A stretch of 38,847 nucleotides of DNA from Planctomycetota bacterium (lineage in GTDB: Bacteria; Planctomycetota; PUPC01; JACPCR01), in contig JAQBXN010000079.1 in the NCBI GenBank assembly GCA_027625095.1, positions 1 to 38,847 on the forward strand, in the 5' to 3' direction. Positions 25,877 through 34,324 of the stretch are shown here, piece by piece. A model generated the notes under the pieces. The model was not told the origin of the DNA, ran no database searches, and saw only the letters and a program-made list of their open reading frames with translations. Numbering within the stretch: the stretch's first letter is position 1; every line of letters starts with the position of its first letter. The position numbers were made by a program, and so were the translations under genes.

Positions 25877-28540
25877 ATGATTTTGACTGATTCTGTCACG
25901 ATAGCCGTTATTCCGGTGTTGATGGGCCCCCTGCAGGTCCTGCTGGCCCTTCTCCCGGCAATCCTGGCTGCCCTGGGATCGGCATTGCTGGCTCTGCTTC
26001 GTCCCCAGGGGATGAAGATGTTTCTTCGATTACTCTGGCGGCTGAAGGTTCCGCTCCTCGTGATCGCCGCCTGCATCTGGGGCACGGCCAAGGCCATCGG
26101 AACCCTGACCTCAGAAAGACACCCGGTAACTCAACAGGAACGCACGGCCCAGGAGTGGTCCATGTTTCGCGGGGGCCTCACCCGCAACGGCGCGGTGTGG
26201 GACGGCAAGTCTCCCACAGGTGGCGGCAGCAACTGGACCTTCAAGCCCGAGGCTGGAGGTTTTTACAGTTCACCTGCAATCCTGGGCAATCGAATCTATA
26301 TCACTTCTGCAAACTACAGCGTGTTCGGTGACGTGGGCGCCGTCCTCTGTCTCGATGCCGACACGGGAAAACTGGTCTGGTCGGTGACCCCGGACAGGAT
26401 GCGGTCGACGTTCTCCTCCCCCTCCATCTCCGAAGATGGGCGACGCCTTGTGGTGGGCGAGGGGCTCCACTTCACGGAGGAGTGCCGGGTATTCTGCCTG
26501 GATATCAGCAACGAAACACTCGCCGAAAACCAGGGCCAGCCGCGAGTTCACTGGACGTTTAAAACGCAAAGCCACGTCGAGTCCTCACCATCCATATATC
26601 GTGACAGGGTAGTTATCGGGGCGGGAGACGATGGCTACTATTGCCTGAACCTTGAGCCAGACGAGAAGGGTATGGCCAGAGTCCTCTGGCATGCGGGAGG
26701 GGCAAGCTATCCCGACTCAGAAACCTCGCCCGCCGTGCTTGACGGCAGAGTTTTCTTCGGGTTGGGAATTGGTGGAGATGCGCTCTGCTGCGTGGATGCG
26801 GAAACCGGTCGGGAGCTATGGCGCTGTCCGACCCCATATCCAGTGTTCACACCGCCATCGCTCCTGGCTGGAAACGGTGCTAACGAGGGTCGCCTTTATT
26901 TCGGAATGGGCGTGGGTGATTTAGTAAATTCGGCAGAGAAGGTTTCCGACCAGGAAGCTATCCGACTTACACGGGAAGGCGCCACGCCATCCGAGATCGC
27001 TGATGCCCGGAAACGACTCCGTCCAGCCGGTGAAATCTGGTGCCTCAAGCTGAGTGATGGAGAGAAAATCTGGAGCGCCCGGACAGAACGAACGGTGCTC
27101 GGTGCCGTAGCGATCGTCGGGGACAGACTTTATTGCGGGTCGAGGGATGGCCGTCTCTATTGCCTGGCTCAAGATGATGGCAGAATCATCCGGAGCTTCG
27201 ACGCCCATGCCCCTATCGTATCTTCGCCTTCCTGCACTGAAGGTTTAATCGCCTTCATGACAGAGAAGGGGATGCTTTACGTTCTGAACATAGAAACCTT
27301 CGATGTCCTCTGGTCCTATCGACTGGGCACCGAGGGCATGTTTGTCAGTTCGCCGGTGGTCGCCCGAGGAAGCGTCTACATCGGCAGCGAAAAATACGGT
27401 CTTCAGAGTTTGGGCCGGCCGATCGATTCAGAAACGAAGCCCATCTGGCACGGCCACCTGGCGGGCCCTGATCACCGGGCAAGCCTGGGGCAAAAGGAGC
27501 TGGCGGATTCCGGCAACAAGCTCTGGAATTATCCGGCCGGAATCCAGGGCACAATTGCCACTGAAACTGTTGAATCGACACTTATCCGAGCGCCGATCGC
27601 GATCTCTGGACCTCATCGTTTTGTACCCTTTGCCGATGGACCTCGGAAGGGTTTGGCCTGCATCAGGCATCTGGACGGAGAAGGCAACACACCGATAGAA
27701 ATGTGGTTCGTCTCGGCTGACCAGGGAGTCTGGCAGTCTCCCGCGACCGATGGACTCGAGGTTCTGTTCGTGGAGGGAAAACAGACACAACAGAACCGCA
27801 ATCTTCGCTGCGTTGATGCAAACTCCGGCAAGGAGCGGTGGCGGCATGGAGTCTCAACGGATGCGAGTGGCGAATTTGTGCTCTACCAGGACGGTATTCT
27901 CATCCAGGATCAGCCGGAAACGTTGACCCGGCTGTCGAGAGACAATCAGGTTCTCTGGCGGCGAAGACCTGGAGTCCTGAATGATGTCCCCCATCAACAG
28001 GGGCCGCTTCTGTCCATCACGATAAAAGGCACGAACGAACTCCTCGTCCTGGATAAAGACACTGGGGCAACCCTTTGGCAGGTCAAACTTGATCATCCAC
28101 CAACTGCTGGCCCGGTGGTAAGCGGGAAGGTCGTTATTGTTGCGACCGCCGGGGCCATGGAAGCACGCCAGTTGGTCGACGGATCACTGATTTGGCGATC
28201 AGACGTTCCCGGGCCGGAATCAGCGTTCGTGCTCTCCGAAGGGCGAATCGCTTACATCAGCTCCTCCGGCACACTCACCGTACTGCGTGAGCGGGATGGC
28301 AAGAGCGAAGCATCCATTCCGAACGTGGGAACTTTCTTTCCGCCGTCGCTGGTGAACAACTCGATACTCTACGCCACTGAAAATGCTTTGATGCGATATC
28401 AATTGGGAGAGGGCACAACATCCGTCTGGATGGATACGAGTTGGTTCGGTTCCCTGACTTCGCCGCTGGTCATGGATGCAGGCTATGTCTATTTCGCGAG
28501 CCAGCGTCGTGGACTGGTCAGCGCGGGAAGGCTGCCATGA
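25877..28540 (+). CDS. Membrane-anchored PQQ-like beta-propeller protein
   Basis: An 887-aa protein with two N-terminal hydrophobic segments (about residues 7-41 and 57-76) and a large extracytoplasmic or periplasm-facing part made of PQQ-like (PQQ_2/BamB-like) propeller repeats. Examples are A-V-L-C-L-D-A-D-T-G-K-L-V-W-S, A-L-C-C-V-D-A-E-T-G-R-E-L-W-R, L-R-C-V-D-A-N-S-G-K-E-R-W-R and L-L-V-L-D-K-D-T-G-A-T-L-W-Q. The length suggests two propellers (about 85-520 and 560-885) separated by an irregular linker. No quinoprotein dehydrogenase active-site residues are evident, so a scaffold or sensor role is likelier than oxidation. The start lacks a clear ribosome-binding site. The stop overlaps the next start (ATGA, 28537-28540), so its translation is coupled to that of the dikinase. 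Confidence 0.82.
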   Translation: MILTDSVTIAVIPVLMGPLQVLLALLPAILAALGSALLALLRPQGMKMFLRLLWRLKVPLLVIAACIWGTAKAIGTLTSERHPVTQQERTAQEWSMFRGGLTRNGAVWDGKSPTGGGSNWTFKPEAGGFYSSPAILGNRIYITSANYSVFGDVGAVLCLDADTGKLVWSVTPDRMRSTFSSPSISEDGRRLVVGEGLHFTEECRVFCLDISNETLAENQGQPRVHWTFKTQSHVESSPSIYRDRVVIGAGDDGYYCLNLEPDEKGMARVLWHAGGASYPDSETSPAVLDGRVFFGLGIGGDALCCVDAETGRELWRCPTPYPVFTPPSLLAGNGANEGRLYFGMGVGDLVNSAEKVSDQEAIRLTREGATPSEIADARKRLRPAGEIWCLKLSDGEKIWSARTERTVLGAVAIVGDRLYCGSRDGRLYCLAQDDGRIIRSFDAHAPIVSSPSCTEGLIAFMTEKGMLYVLNIETFDVLWSYRLGTEGMFVSSPVVARGSVYIGSEKYGLQSLGRPIDSETKPIWHGHLAGPDHRASLGQKELADSGNKLWNYPAGIQGTIATETVESTLIRAPIAISGPHRFVPFADGPRKGLACIRHLDGEGNTPIEMWFVSADQGVWQSPATDGLEVLFVEGKQTQQNRNLRCVDANSGKERWRHGVSTDASGEFVLYQDGILIQDQPETLTRLSRDNQVLWRRRPGVLNDVPHQQGPLLSITIKGTNELLVLDKDTGATLWQVKLDHPPTAGPVVSGKVVIVATAGAMEARQLVDGSLIWRSDVPGPESAFVLSEGRIAYISSSGTLTVLRERDGKSEASIPNVGTFFPPSLVNNSILYATENALMRYQLGEGTTSVWMDTSWFGSLTSPLVMDAGYVYFASQRRGLVSAGRLP

Positions 28541-31278
28541 AATCGTGGGTGCACTACGTTGGTGATCCGCTGCCTGCGGACCTTGAAAAATCCCCCAGAG
28601 ACCTACTGGGCGGAAAGGCCACCAGCCTCCAGGACCTGCGAGAGGCGGGCCTGCCAGTTCCTCCGGCATTCGTCATTTCAGTGGATGCTTGCGAGTTTTT
28701 TTTAGAGCACGAAGAGTCCTGGCCACCGGAGCTGGAAGCGCAGGTAAAGTCGCACCTCGCCAGGCTTGAAACTGAGGCCGGACGCCAATTCGGGCAGGGC
28801 TCGGATCCGCTTCTGGTCAGCGTGCGGTCAGGAGCTGCTGTCAGTATGCCCGGCATGATGGACACCCTGCTCAATGTCGGGCTGCATCACCGATGGGTGG
28901 AATCAAACGGCGGCACTAATGACTGGTCGGTCTTCCTCCAATTCATTCGAAATTACGCACAAATCGTATTCGGCATGAACATTCGAAAGCCCGATTCGGC
29001 ACTGGAGGATCTCCCGCAGGACCTGGATCGTTCGCACGTAGAATCCGCATTGCAGCAGTTTGAGGAAGAGGCCGGTTCTGCCTTCCCTCAGTCCCCGTGG
29101 GAGATCCTCGAATGCTCTATCAACGCAGTGTTCCGTTCCTGGAACAGTGACCGCGCGATCCAATATCGGCGACGGCACCGCATTCAGGGATTGAAGGGCA
29201 CTGCGGTAACGATTCAGGCGATGTTTCCTTCAAGGGCATCGGGGATCGTCTTCACTCAAGACCCGACCGATCCCAATGCGGACCGCATGGTGATCGAAGC
29301 TTCTTACGGACTCGGCGAGGCCGTCGTATCCGGCGGGACCGACCCTGATCGATTCGTCGTTCAGCGAGAAGACCTGGGGATCGTGAAGACCACACCCGGA
29401 AGGAAAACCCACGTCATTCTGGCACTCAGAGAGGAGGCTCATTTCGACGCAGACCAGCTCTGCTTAAGTGAGGAAGAACTCCAACAGCTATGCGAACTTT
29501 CGCTGAAAGTCGAGAAGCATTTCGGACTGCCGATGGATATCGAGTTTGGCTTCACAGGAAGTGAGTTGTCCTTGCTGCAGGCGCGTCCGATACGTGGGCT
29601 GGATGTTGCCAGAGATTCGGAAATCGGCCGTGAAGAAGAAATTCAGCGCTTGAAAAATCTGTCGATTGCGCGGCCCAAGGTGTGGGTTGCCCACAACATT
29701 GGTGAGACGCTTCGCTTCCCAACTCCGTTGACCTGGGACTTCATAAAATTCTTCATGAGTGGCGCCGGCGGTTTTGGGAAGCTGTATCGTGATCTCGGTT
29801 ACGTTCCTTCCAGAGAAGTGATGGCGGATGGCTTTCTCGAGCTGATCGGCGGACGCATCTATGCGGACCCGGACCGGCTGGCCGGACTCTTCTGGGATGA
29901 CCTGCCGATGGTCTATGACCGCGACCAGATTCGATCCGACCCCAAGCTGCTTGATCAGGGCCCACAGAAATTTGATCCGGATCGGGTGGATGCAAGTTTT
30001 CTGTTCAAAGTTCCACAAGCCATCCGTTCCGTCCTGAAGTGTTCACGAGCTACCAGACGAGGTCTCAAGACGTGCCATGATTTCTTCGAGGCGGAGTGCC
30101 TGCCGCCCTTCCTGGAATACATTCGAATCAAACGTGGACAGGACCTGAAGTCTATGTCCACCGAAGAGGTTCTTGCTGAACTTCAGGAGAGGAAACAGCG
30201 GGTGCTCGGCGAGTTCGCGGCCGAATCGCTGAAACCGGGATTCTTTGGAGGGCTCGCCCTCGGCCAGTTGACCCAACGGCTCGGCCAGTTGGATGTGAAT
30301 GACGAAGGCCAGGCGATGGCCTTCGAACTGACCCTCTGTGCTGACCACGATATCACTCTCGAGCAGGATGCCCTTCTCTCACGAGTCGCTGTCGGCGAAG
30401 CGAACATGGACGAATTCCTGGAACGGTTCGGCCACCGGTGTGTTGGAGAAATGGAACTGATGGAACCGAGATGGCGGGAAGATCCAGATTACCTGGAGCG
30501 CCTGACCGTTTCCATGCGAGGGAATGGTTTTGATACGACAGAAATCCATCGCAGAAACAGCGAGAGACGGGAGCATGCGCTGCAAGGGCTCCCGGAAAAG
30601 CTCGCCGGGTGGGGAGGAAGTTCCTTCCTTGAAGAGGCCGTTGATTGCGCCGAAACGGCTCGTCGTCTTCTCCCCTATCGTGAGAGTGGCAAGTACTACC
30701 TGATGATGGGATACGAACTGATTCGGACGACGATTCAGGAACTGTCTCGACGCTGGAGTATCGGCAGCAATGTGTTCTTCCTTAAGCTGAACGAACTGGA
30801 ACAGTTCGAAGGTACGCCGGACGAACTGCTTGATGCCGTGGAGCATCGAAAGCTGCGCTGGCAATCCCTGCAGAGGCTCGATATGGCGGCAGTCATCGAC
30901 TCTTCTGACCTGGAGAACCTGGGCCGTTCAAGGGCTCATAGTTCTGCGGATACCAACCGGTTGGAGGCTGCACCGGTTTCCCCCGGCGTGGCGGAAGGCA
31001 CTGCGGAAATCGTGTTCGATCCCAGAGAATTTGATGCGCGAAAGACGGGCTACATTCTCGTCTGCCCTTCAACGGATCCGGCCTGGACCCCGCTGTTCGT
31101 CAATGCCCGGGGGCTCATCGTTGAACGGGGAGGAATCCTCTCTCACGGCGCCATTGTTGCCCGCGACTTCGGCATTCCTGCGGTGGTCTGCGCAAACGCG
31201 ACACAGCGGATTGTCTCGGGTTCGCACGTCCGAATTGATGGGACACATGGCTGGGTCGATTTGATGGAGGGCAACTGA
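28537..31278 (+). CDS. Rifampin-phosphotransferase-like dikinase
   Basis: A 913-aa soluble dikinase with the three-part layout of rifampin phosphotransferase (Rph): an ATP-grasp domain (about 1-365; V-S-V-R-S-G with Arg97, then S-M-P-G-M-M-D-T and I-V-F-T-Q-D-P), a central mostly helical domain (about 370-790) with P-T-P-L-T-W near 395 and F-G-H-R-C-V-G-E-M near 631 followed by P-R-W-R-E-D-P, and a C-terminal swivelling domain with G-G-I-L-S-H-G-A, catalytic His870. The PEP-binding barrel of PpsA and PPDK is absent. The family uses ATP to phosphorylate the His and passes the beta-phosphate to an acceptor. Here the acceptor is unknown and need not be rifampin. The S-M-P-G-M-M-D-T stretch is more PPDK-like than usual for Rph. 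The start at 28537 overlaps the propeller stop; an in-frame ATG at 28441 inside that gene is less likely. The next gene overlaps by 1 base. Confidence 0.85.
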   Translation: MKSWVHYVGDPLPADLEKSPRDLLGGKATSLQDLREAGLPVPPAFVISVDACEFFLEHEESWPPELEAQVKSHLARLETEAGRQFGQGSDPLLVSVRSGAAVSMPGMMDTLLNVGLHHRWVESNGGTNDWSVFLQFIRNYAQIVFGMNIRKPDSALEDLPQDLDRSHVESALQQFEEEAGSAFPQSPWEILECSINAVFRSWNSDRAIQYRRRHRIQGLKGTAVTIQAMFPSRASGIVFTQDPTDPNADRMVIEASYGLGEAVVSGGTDPDRFVVQREDLGIVKTTPGRKTHVILALREEAHFDADQLCLSEEELQQLCELSLKVEKHFGLPMDIEFGFTGSELSLLQARPIRGLDVARDSEIGREEEIQRLKNLSIARPKVWVAHNIGETLRFPTPLTWDFIKFFMSGAGGFGKLYRDLGYVPSREVMADGFLELIGGRIYADPDRLAGLFWDDLPMVYDRDQIRSDPKLLDQGPQKFDPDRVDASFLFKVPQAIRSVLKCSRATRRGLKTCHDFFEAECLPPFLEYIRIKRGQDLKSMSTEEVLAELQERKQRVLGEFAAESLKPGFFGGLALGQLTQRLGQLDVNDEGQAMAFELTLCADHDITLEQDALLSRVAVGEANMDEFLERFGHRCVGEMELMEPRWREDPDYLERLTVSMRGNGFDTTEIHRRNSERREHALQGLPEKLAGWGGSSFLEEAVDCAETARRLLPYRESGKYYLMMGYELIRTTIQELSRRWSIGSNVFFLKLNELEQFEGTPDELLDAVEHRKLRWQSLQRLDMAAVIDSSDLENLGRSRAHSSADTNRLEAAPVSPGVAEGTAEIVFDPREFDARKTGYILVCPSTDPAWTPLFVNARGLIVERGGILSHGAIVARDFGIPAVVCANATQRIVSGSHVRIDGTHGWVDLMEGN

Positions 31279-32090
31279 TGCAGGAGTTTAATCAATGGTT
31301 TCTCAAGATTGCTGACCCGCTGTTGAATCCTCTGCTCTACCTTCCTAAGGATGCGGCCCTGGTCATCCTGGCATTGGGAACCGCGGTGCTGGTTCTGCTG
31401 ATACGAAAGATGACCACGGACCAGCAATTCCTCCGTCGATGCCAGTCGGATCGCGTGCGTCTCAAATCCAGGCTGAAAGAGGCAAGACGGGCGCAGAATG
31501 TCCAGGACGTCACGCGCTTCAAGGCCGTTCTGGGCACCATCGGAATTCGAGCCATGAAGCAGGAAGGGCTACCCCTGCTGATTTCCTTGTTGCCCATCAC
31601 TCTCCTTGCGTCCTGGGCATACGCCAGGCTTGGCTATCATGCCCCGGCAAAGAACGAGTGGGTTGCGGTCGAATTCACCCTGCCGATTTCTGAAATCGGG
31701 AAGTTGATGCACCTGGTTCCGCAGGATGGCCTTGAGAGTCGGGAAGGGTGGATTCAGGAAGTCGGGAAGAACCACGAAAGTTCGATCTCAGCGGGAGTAG
31801 TAACCTGGGCAGTAAAGGCTTCGACGAGCACGAGCAGTTTTCCACTCCTCATCCGTCTGGGGGATAGGACTTTCAGACACGAGTTCAGGGCCGGGCCGGG
31901 GAGCTATTCCGAGCCCTTCCGCGTCTGGGGGAACGGGGATTTTTTCCTGCAACAGAAGTTGCTGCCATACCGCCCCTTTGGATACGTCCCTGGAATCGAC
32001 GACTTCTACTTTCCGGCCTGGCTGGTGGGGTATCTGATCCTCGTGATACCAGCAGTTCCGATCCTGAAAAAATTGATGCGGGTGCTCTGA
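31278..32090 (+). CDS. EMC3/TMCO1 (DUF106)-like membrane protein
   Basis: A 270-aa inner-membrane protein. N-terminal I-A-D-P-L-L-N-P-L-L, membrane segment 1 (about 25-42), T-D-Q near 47 followed by a basic Lys/Arg coiled coil (about 50-85, with K-E-A-R-R-A), M-K-Q-E-G-L-P-L-L and membrane segment 2 (about 95-115, with L-P-I-T-L-L-A-S-W) match the EMC3/TMCO1/DUF106 branch of the Oxa1 superfamily, membrane-protein insertases best known from archaea and eukaryotes. A final membrane segment lies at about 246-266. The loop between segments 2 and 3 is about 130 residues and beta-rich, much longer than in typical DUF106 proteins, and probably extracytoplasmic. The start shares a base with the dikinase stop (TGATG), with GGAGG (31266-31270) upstream, so it is the third gene of a coupled operon. 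Confidence 0.8.
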   Translation: MQEFNQWFLKIADPLLNPLLYLPKDAALVILALGTAVLVLLIRKMTTDQQFLRRCQSDRVRLKSRLKEARRAQNVQDVTRFKAVLGTIGIRAMKQEGLPLLISLLPITLLASWAYARLGYHAPAKNEWVAVEFTLPISEIGKLMHLVPQDGLESREGWIQEVGKNHESSISAGVVTWAVKASTSTSSFPLLIRLGDRTFRHEFRAGPGSYSEPFRVWGNGDFFLQQKLLPYRPFGYVPGIDDFYFPAWLVGYLILVIPAVPILKKLMRVL

Positions 32091-32494
32091 ACGCAGGTCA
32101 GTGCTGGCGTTCAGGCAATGGTGAAGGCAGCCTGAAGACCACAATCGAATGTGGGACAGCCGTCCCGGTTGTTAAAGCACCTTTGTCGCTCTCGACTTTG
32201 GCTGGCAGACCCGTGCTGACCATGGAACTGCTCCTGCTTGTCAGCGGCTACGAGAATTCAGTCGTAGATTTAATAATGACCGAATTCGCTGGCCTCTGTT
32301 CTTCGGGATCAAAACACCCCCCGCATTTTGTAACGGGAGTGCACCGCTGGAGACAATTCCCGGAACACACTTCTCCATGGAGAGGCTTTTTATTCAGGAT
32401 GGCAGAAAATTTAAAGGGCAGAAGAATTAAAAAGCAGTCTAACTGGTTTCAACAATTTTCTACCCCAGGCAGACCGCCGAAAGGGCCATCTAAT
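32091..32494. other. Intergenic region between the coupled operon and the exported propeller gene
   Basis: About 404 bp. Two hairpins near the start, TTCAGGC/GCCTGAA (32110-32116 with 32130-32136) and GGGAC/GTCCC (32153-32157 with 32162-32166), could end the upstream operon, but neither has a strong T-run. The shared upstream element copy B lies at 32238-32284. The frame of the next gene stays open back to 32183, but no signal peptide or family similarity begins before 32495, so this stretch is treated as a leader or promoter region. Confidence 0.5.
32238..32284 (+). promoter_or_regulatory. Shared upstream element, copy B
   Basis: TTGTCAG (32238-32244), 8 bp, AGAATTCAGTC (32253-32263), 11 bp, AATGACCGAA (32275-32284). 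It matches copy A at 21887-21932 in block order and nearly in spacing. This copy lies about 210 bp upstream of the exported PQQ-like propeller start. Confidence 0.5.
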
Positions 32495-33847
32495 ATGAAA
32501 GCTCAGCCCCTGTTCCAAATTCTTGCGGCATGTTGCCTTTGGGTTAATACACCCCTTCTCCAGGTGACGGCCGAAGAAGACACCAAGGCGGCACACAACT
32601 GGCCCCAGTGGCGCGGGCCGTTGGGCACGGGCGTGGCGCCTCATGCCAACCCGCCCATCGAGTGGAGCGAAGATAAAAACATCCGCTGGAAGGTTGAACT
32701 ACCGGGCAAAGGGCATTCGACGCCCGTTATCTGGGGGGACCGCATCTTCCTCACCAGCGCGGCGCCTTTTGGCGAAGCTTTGCCCCCAAAAACCAGCGGC
32801 GCGCCAGGCGGCCACGACGAAGTGCCCATCACGCACAAACACAAATTCATCGTCACTGCCTTCAATCGCCTGGACGGAAAAATTCTCTGGCAGCGGACCG
32901 TTCGAGAGGAACTCCCTCATGAAGGAGGACACATTACCGCCAGTCTTGCCTCCGCCTCGCCCGTCACCGACGGCGAACATCTCTTTGCCTACTTCGGCTC
33001 CTGGGGCCTCTACTGTCTTGACATGGACGGAAACCTGAAGTGGCAGACCGACCTCGGCAAGATGCATACGACGCACGGGCATGGCGAAGGAAGCTCACCC
33101 GCTCTTTACGGCGAGACTCTGGTCGTCAACTGGGACCAGGAAGGCCAGTCGTTTATCGTAGTTTTTGACAAGCGGACCGGAAAAGAGCGCTGGAAGGTTA
33201 AGAGGGACGAGATGTCGTCCTGGTCCACGCCCCTCATTGTCAACCAGGACGGCAAGCCTCAGGTCATCATCAGCGGATCGAAACGCGTGAAGGGCTACGA
33301 CCTGGCCACCGGCAAGGTGGTCTGGGAATGCGGCGGGATGTCGGTCGAAAACGTGGTCGCCACACCGGTGGCCAGTGGTGGCATCGTCTACGCTGGCAGC
33401 AGTTATGACCGGCAGGCCATGATGGCCATTCGCTACGATGGCGCTGAGGGAGACATCACGGGGACCGAGCGGGTACTTTGGAGCCGCGCCAGAGGTACGC
33501 CGTACGTGCCCTCGCCGCTGCTCTACGGCGACGCTCTTTATTTCCACTACCACTTCCAGGGCTTGCTCACTCGTGTCAATGCCGTGACGGGCGAAGACCA
33601 GCCAGGCCCGTTTCGGTTGAACGGCATCCGCATGGTGTTCGCCTCGCCATTGGGCGCGGCCGGCCGTGTGTACGTCTCGGATCGGTATGGCGCCACCCTG
33701 GTCTTCCGCGACGGGAATGAGCCCGAAGTTCTGGCACTGAACCGCCTTGACGACAGCTTCAGCGCCTCTCCCGCCGCGTCCGGCCGCGAACTATACCTGC
33801 GCGGGGAAAAACACCTCTACTGCATTGCAGAAAATAAGGGCGACTGA
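32495..33847 (+). CDS. Exported PQQ-like (BamB-type) beta-propeller protein
   Basis: A 450-aa exported propeller of the kind abundant in Planctomycetota: a signal peptide (about residues 1-25, Q-V-T-A-E-E), then W-P-Q-W-R-G-P-L-G-T-G (the usual opening of this family) and repeated PQQ-like blades such as R-L-D-G-K-I-L-W-Q, D-K-R-T-G-K-E-R-W-K and D-L-A-T-G-K-V-V-W-E. The family's function is unknown; PQQ is not known to be bound. The start at 32495 was chosen for the signal peptide. The Shine-Dalgarno sequence is weak, and an in-frame start as far up as 32183 is possible but would bury the signal peptide. It is followed by an intrinsic terminator, so the unit ends here. The shared element upstream suggests joint control with the YdjY-acylphosphatase gene. 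Confidence 0.88.
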   Translation: MKAQPLFQILAACCLWVNTPLLQVTAEEDTKAAHNWPQWRGPLGTGVAPHANPPIEWSEDKNIRWKVELPGKGHSTPVIWGDRIFLTSAAPFGEALPPKTSGAPGGHDEVPITHKHKFIVTAFNRLDGKILWQRTVREELPHEGGHITASLASASPVTDGEHLFAYFGSWGLYCLDMDGNLKWQTDLGKMHTTHGHGEGSSPALYGETLVVNWDQEGQSFIVVFDKRTGKERWKVKRDEMSSWSTPLIVNQDGKPQVIISGSKRVKGYDLATGKVVWECGGMSVENVVATPVASGGIVYAGSSYDRQAMMAIRYDGAEGDITGTERVLWSRARGTPYVPSPLLYGDALYFHYHFQGLLTRVNAVTGEDQPGPFRLNGIRMVFASPLGAAGRVYVSDRYGATLVFRDGNEPEVLALNRLDDSFSASPAASGRELYLRGEKHLYCIAENKGD

Positions 33848-33937
33848 TCCCATGGACAGCCTGCGGCACTGGTGAAACCCACTTTCTTACCTGCCGAGGG
33901 CCCTGACAGGACACCCCGCCAGATTTAATATTTCATC

Positions 33938-33977
33938 AAACGCCTTCATGCACACGCTTGAAGGTGTTTCTTTGCTT
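33938..33977 (+). terminator. Rho-independent terminator after the exported propeller gene
   Basis: AAACGCCTTCA (33938-33948) pairs with TGAAGGTGTTT (33959-33969), with one G-U pair and a 10-nt loop, followed by a T-rich stretch to about 33977. It lies 91 bp beyond the stop. Confidence 0.7.
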
Positions 33978-34324
33978 CTGCAAACACTGCCCATGGCGCA
34001 GAATGCTGTCTCAACATGTAACAAGCTTAAACTTCATCCAGTCTCTTGAACCAAACCCTGGAAGAGAAACCAATTTCAAAGGCTTCTGAATCAGAAAAGC
34101 TCCGGCAAGCCGGAGCACTCCAAAGCAGGCCACTTCTCTGGCCTGGAGGCCGGAGGTACGAAAAGCGGCCATTCCAAAACTTGACACGTTTGTGATTTCT
34201 TGAGCAGTTGTGGACGACTGGTAGACCAAGTCGGAAGTGTGCTTGCGGATTCAGACGAATTTTCAGGGGCAAACCCCAATGCCTTTGGCCTGCCGATTCG
34301 TGAGAACACCTGCGCTGATATGCA
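33978..34324. other. Intergenic region with two palindromic hairpins
   Basis: No credible gene between the terminator and the ThiO-like stop; short frames here overlap the hairpins. GCTCCGG (34099-34105) pairs with CCGGAGC (34110-34116) around CAAG. CAGGCCA (34126-34132) pairs with TGGCCTG (34139-34145) around 6 nt. Both lie between convergent genes and may help stop transcription from either side, or be dispersed repeats. The CCGG-CAAG-CCGG core resembles REP copy 3 at 25748-25766. The remainder shows nothing I can interpret. Confidence 0.5.

Noticed and set aside
28537..31278. Phosphoenolpyruvate synthase or pyruvate phosphate dikinase
   Set aside because: The C-terminal PEP/pyruvate-binding barrel is absent, and the middle domain has the Rph-type H-R ... 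P-R-W-R-E-D-P segment.
32372..32383. Palindrome TCTCCATGGAGA followed by T5
   Set aside because: Only a 4-bp stem can form around a loop; too weak to call a terminator.
32183..32494. 104-residue N-terminal extension of the exported PQQ-like propeller
   Set aside because: It would place the signal peptide in the middle of the protein, and it contains the shared upstream element.
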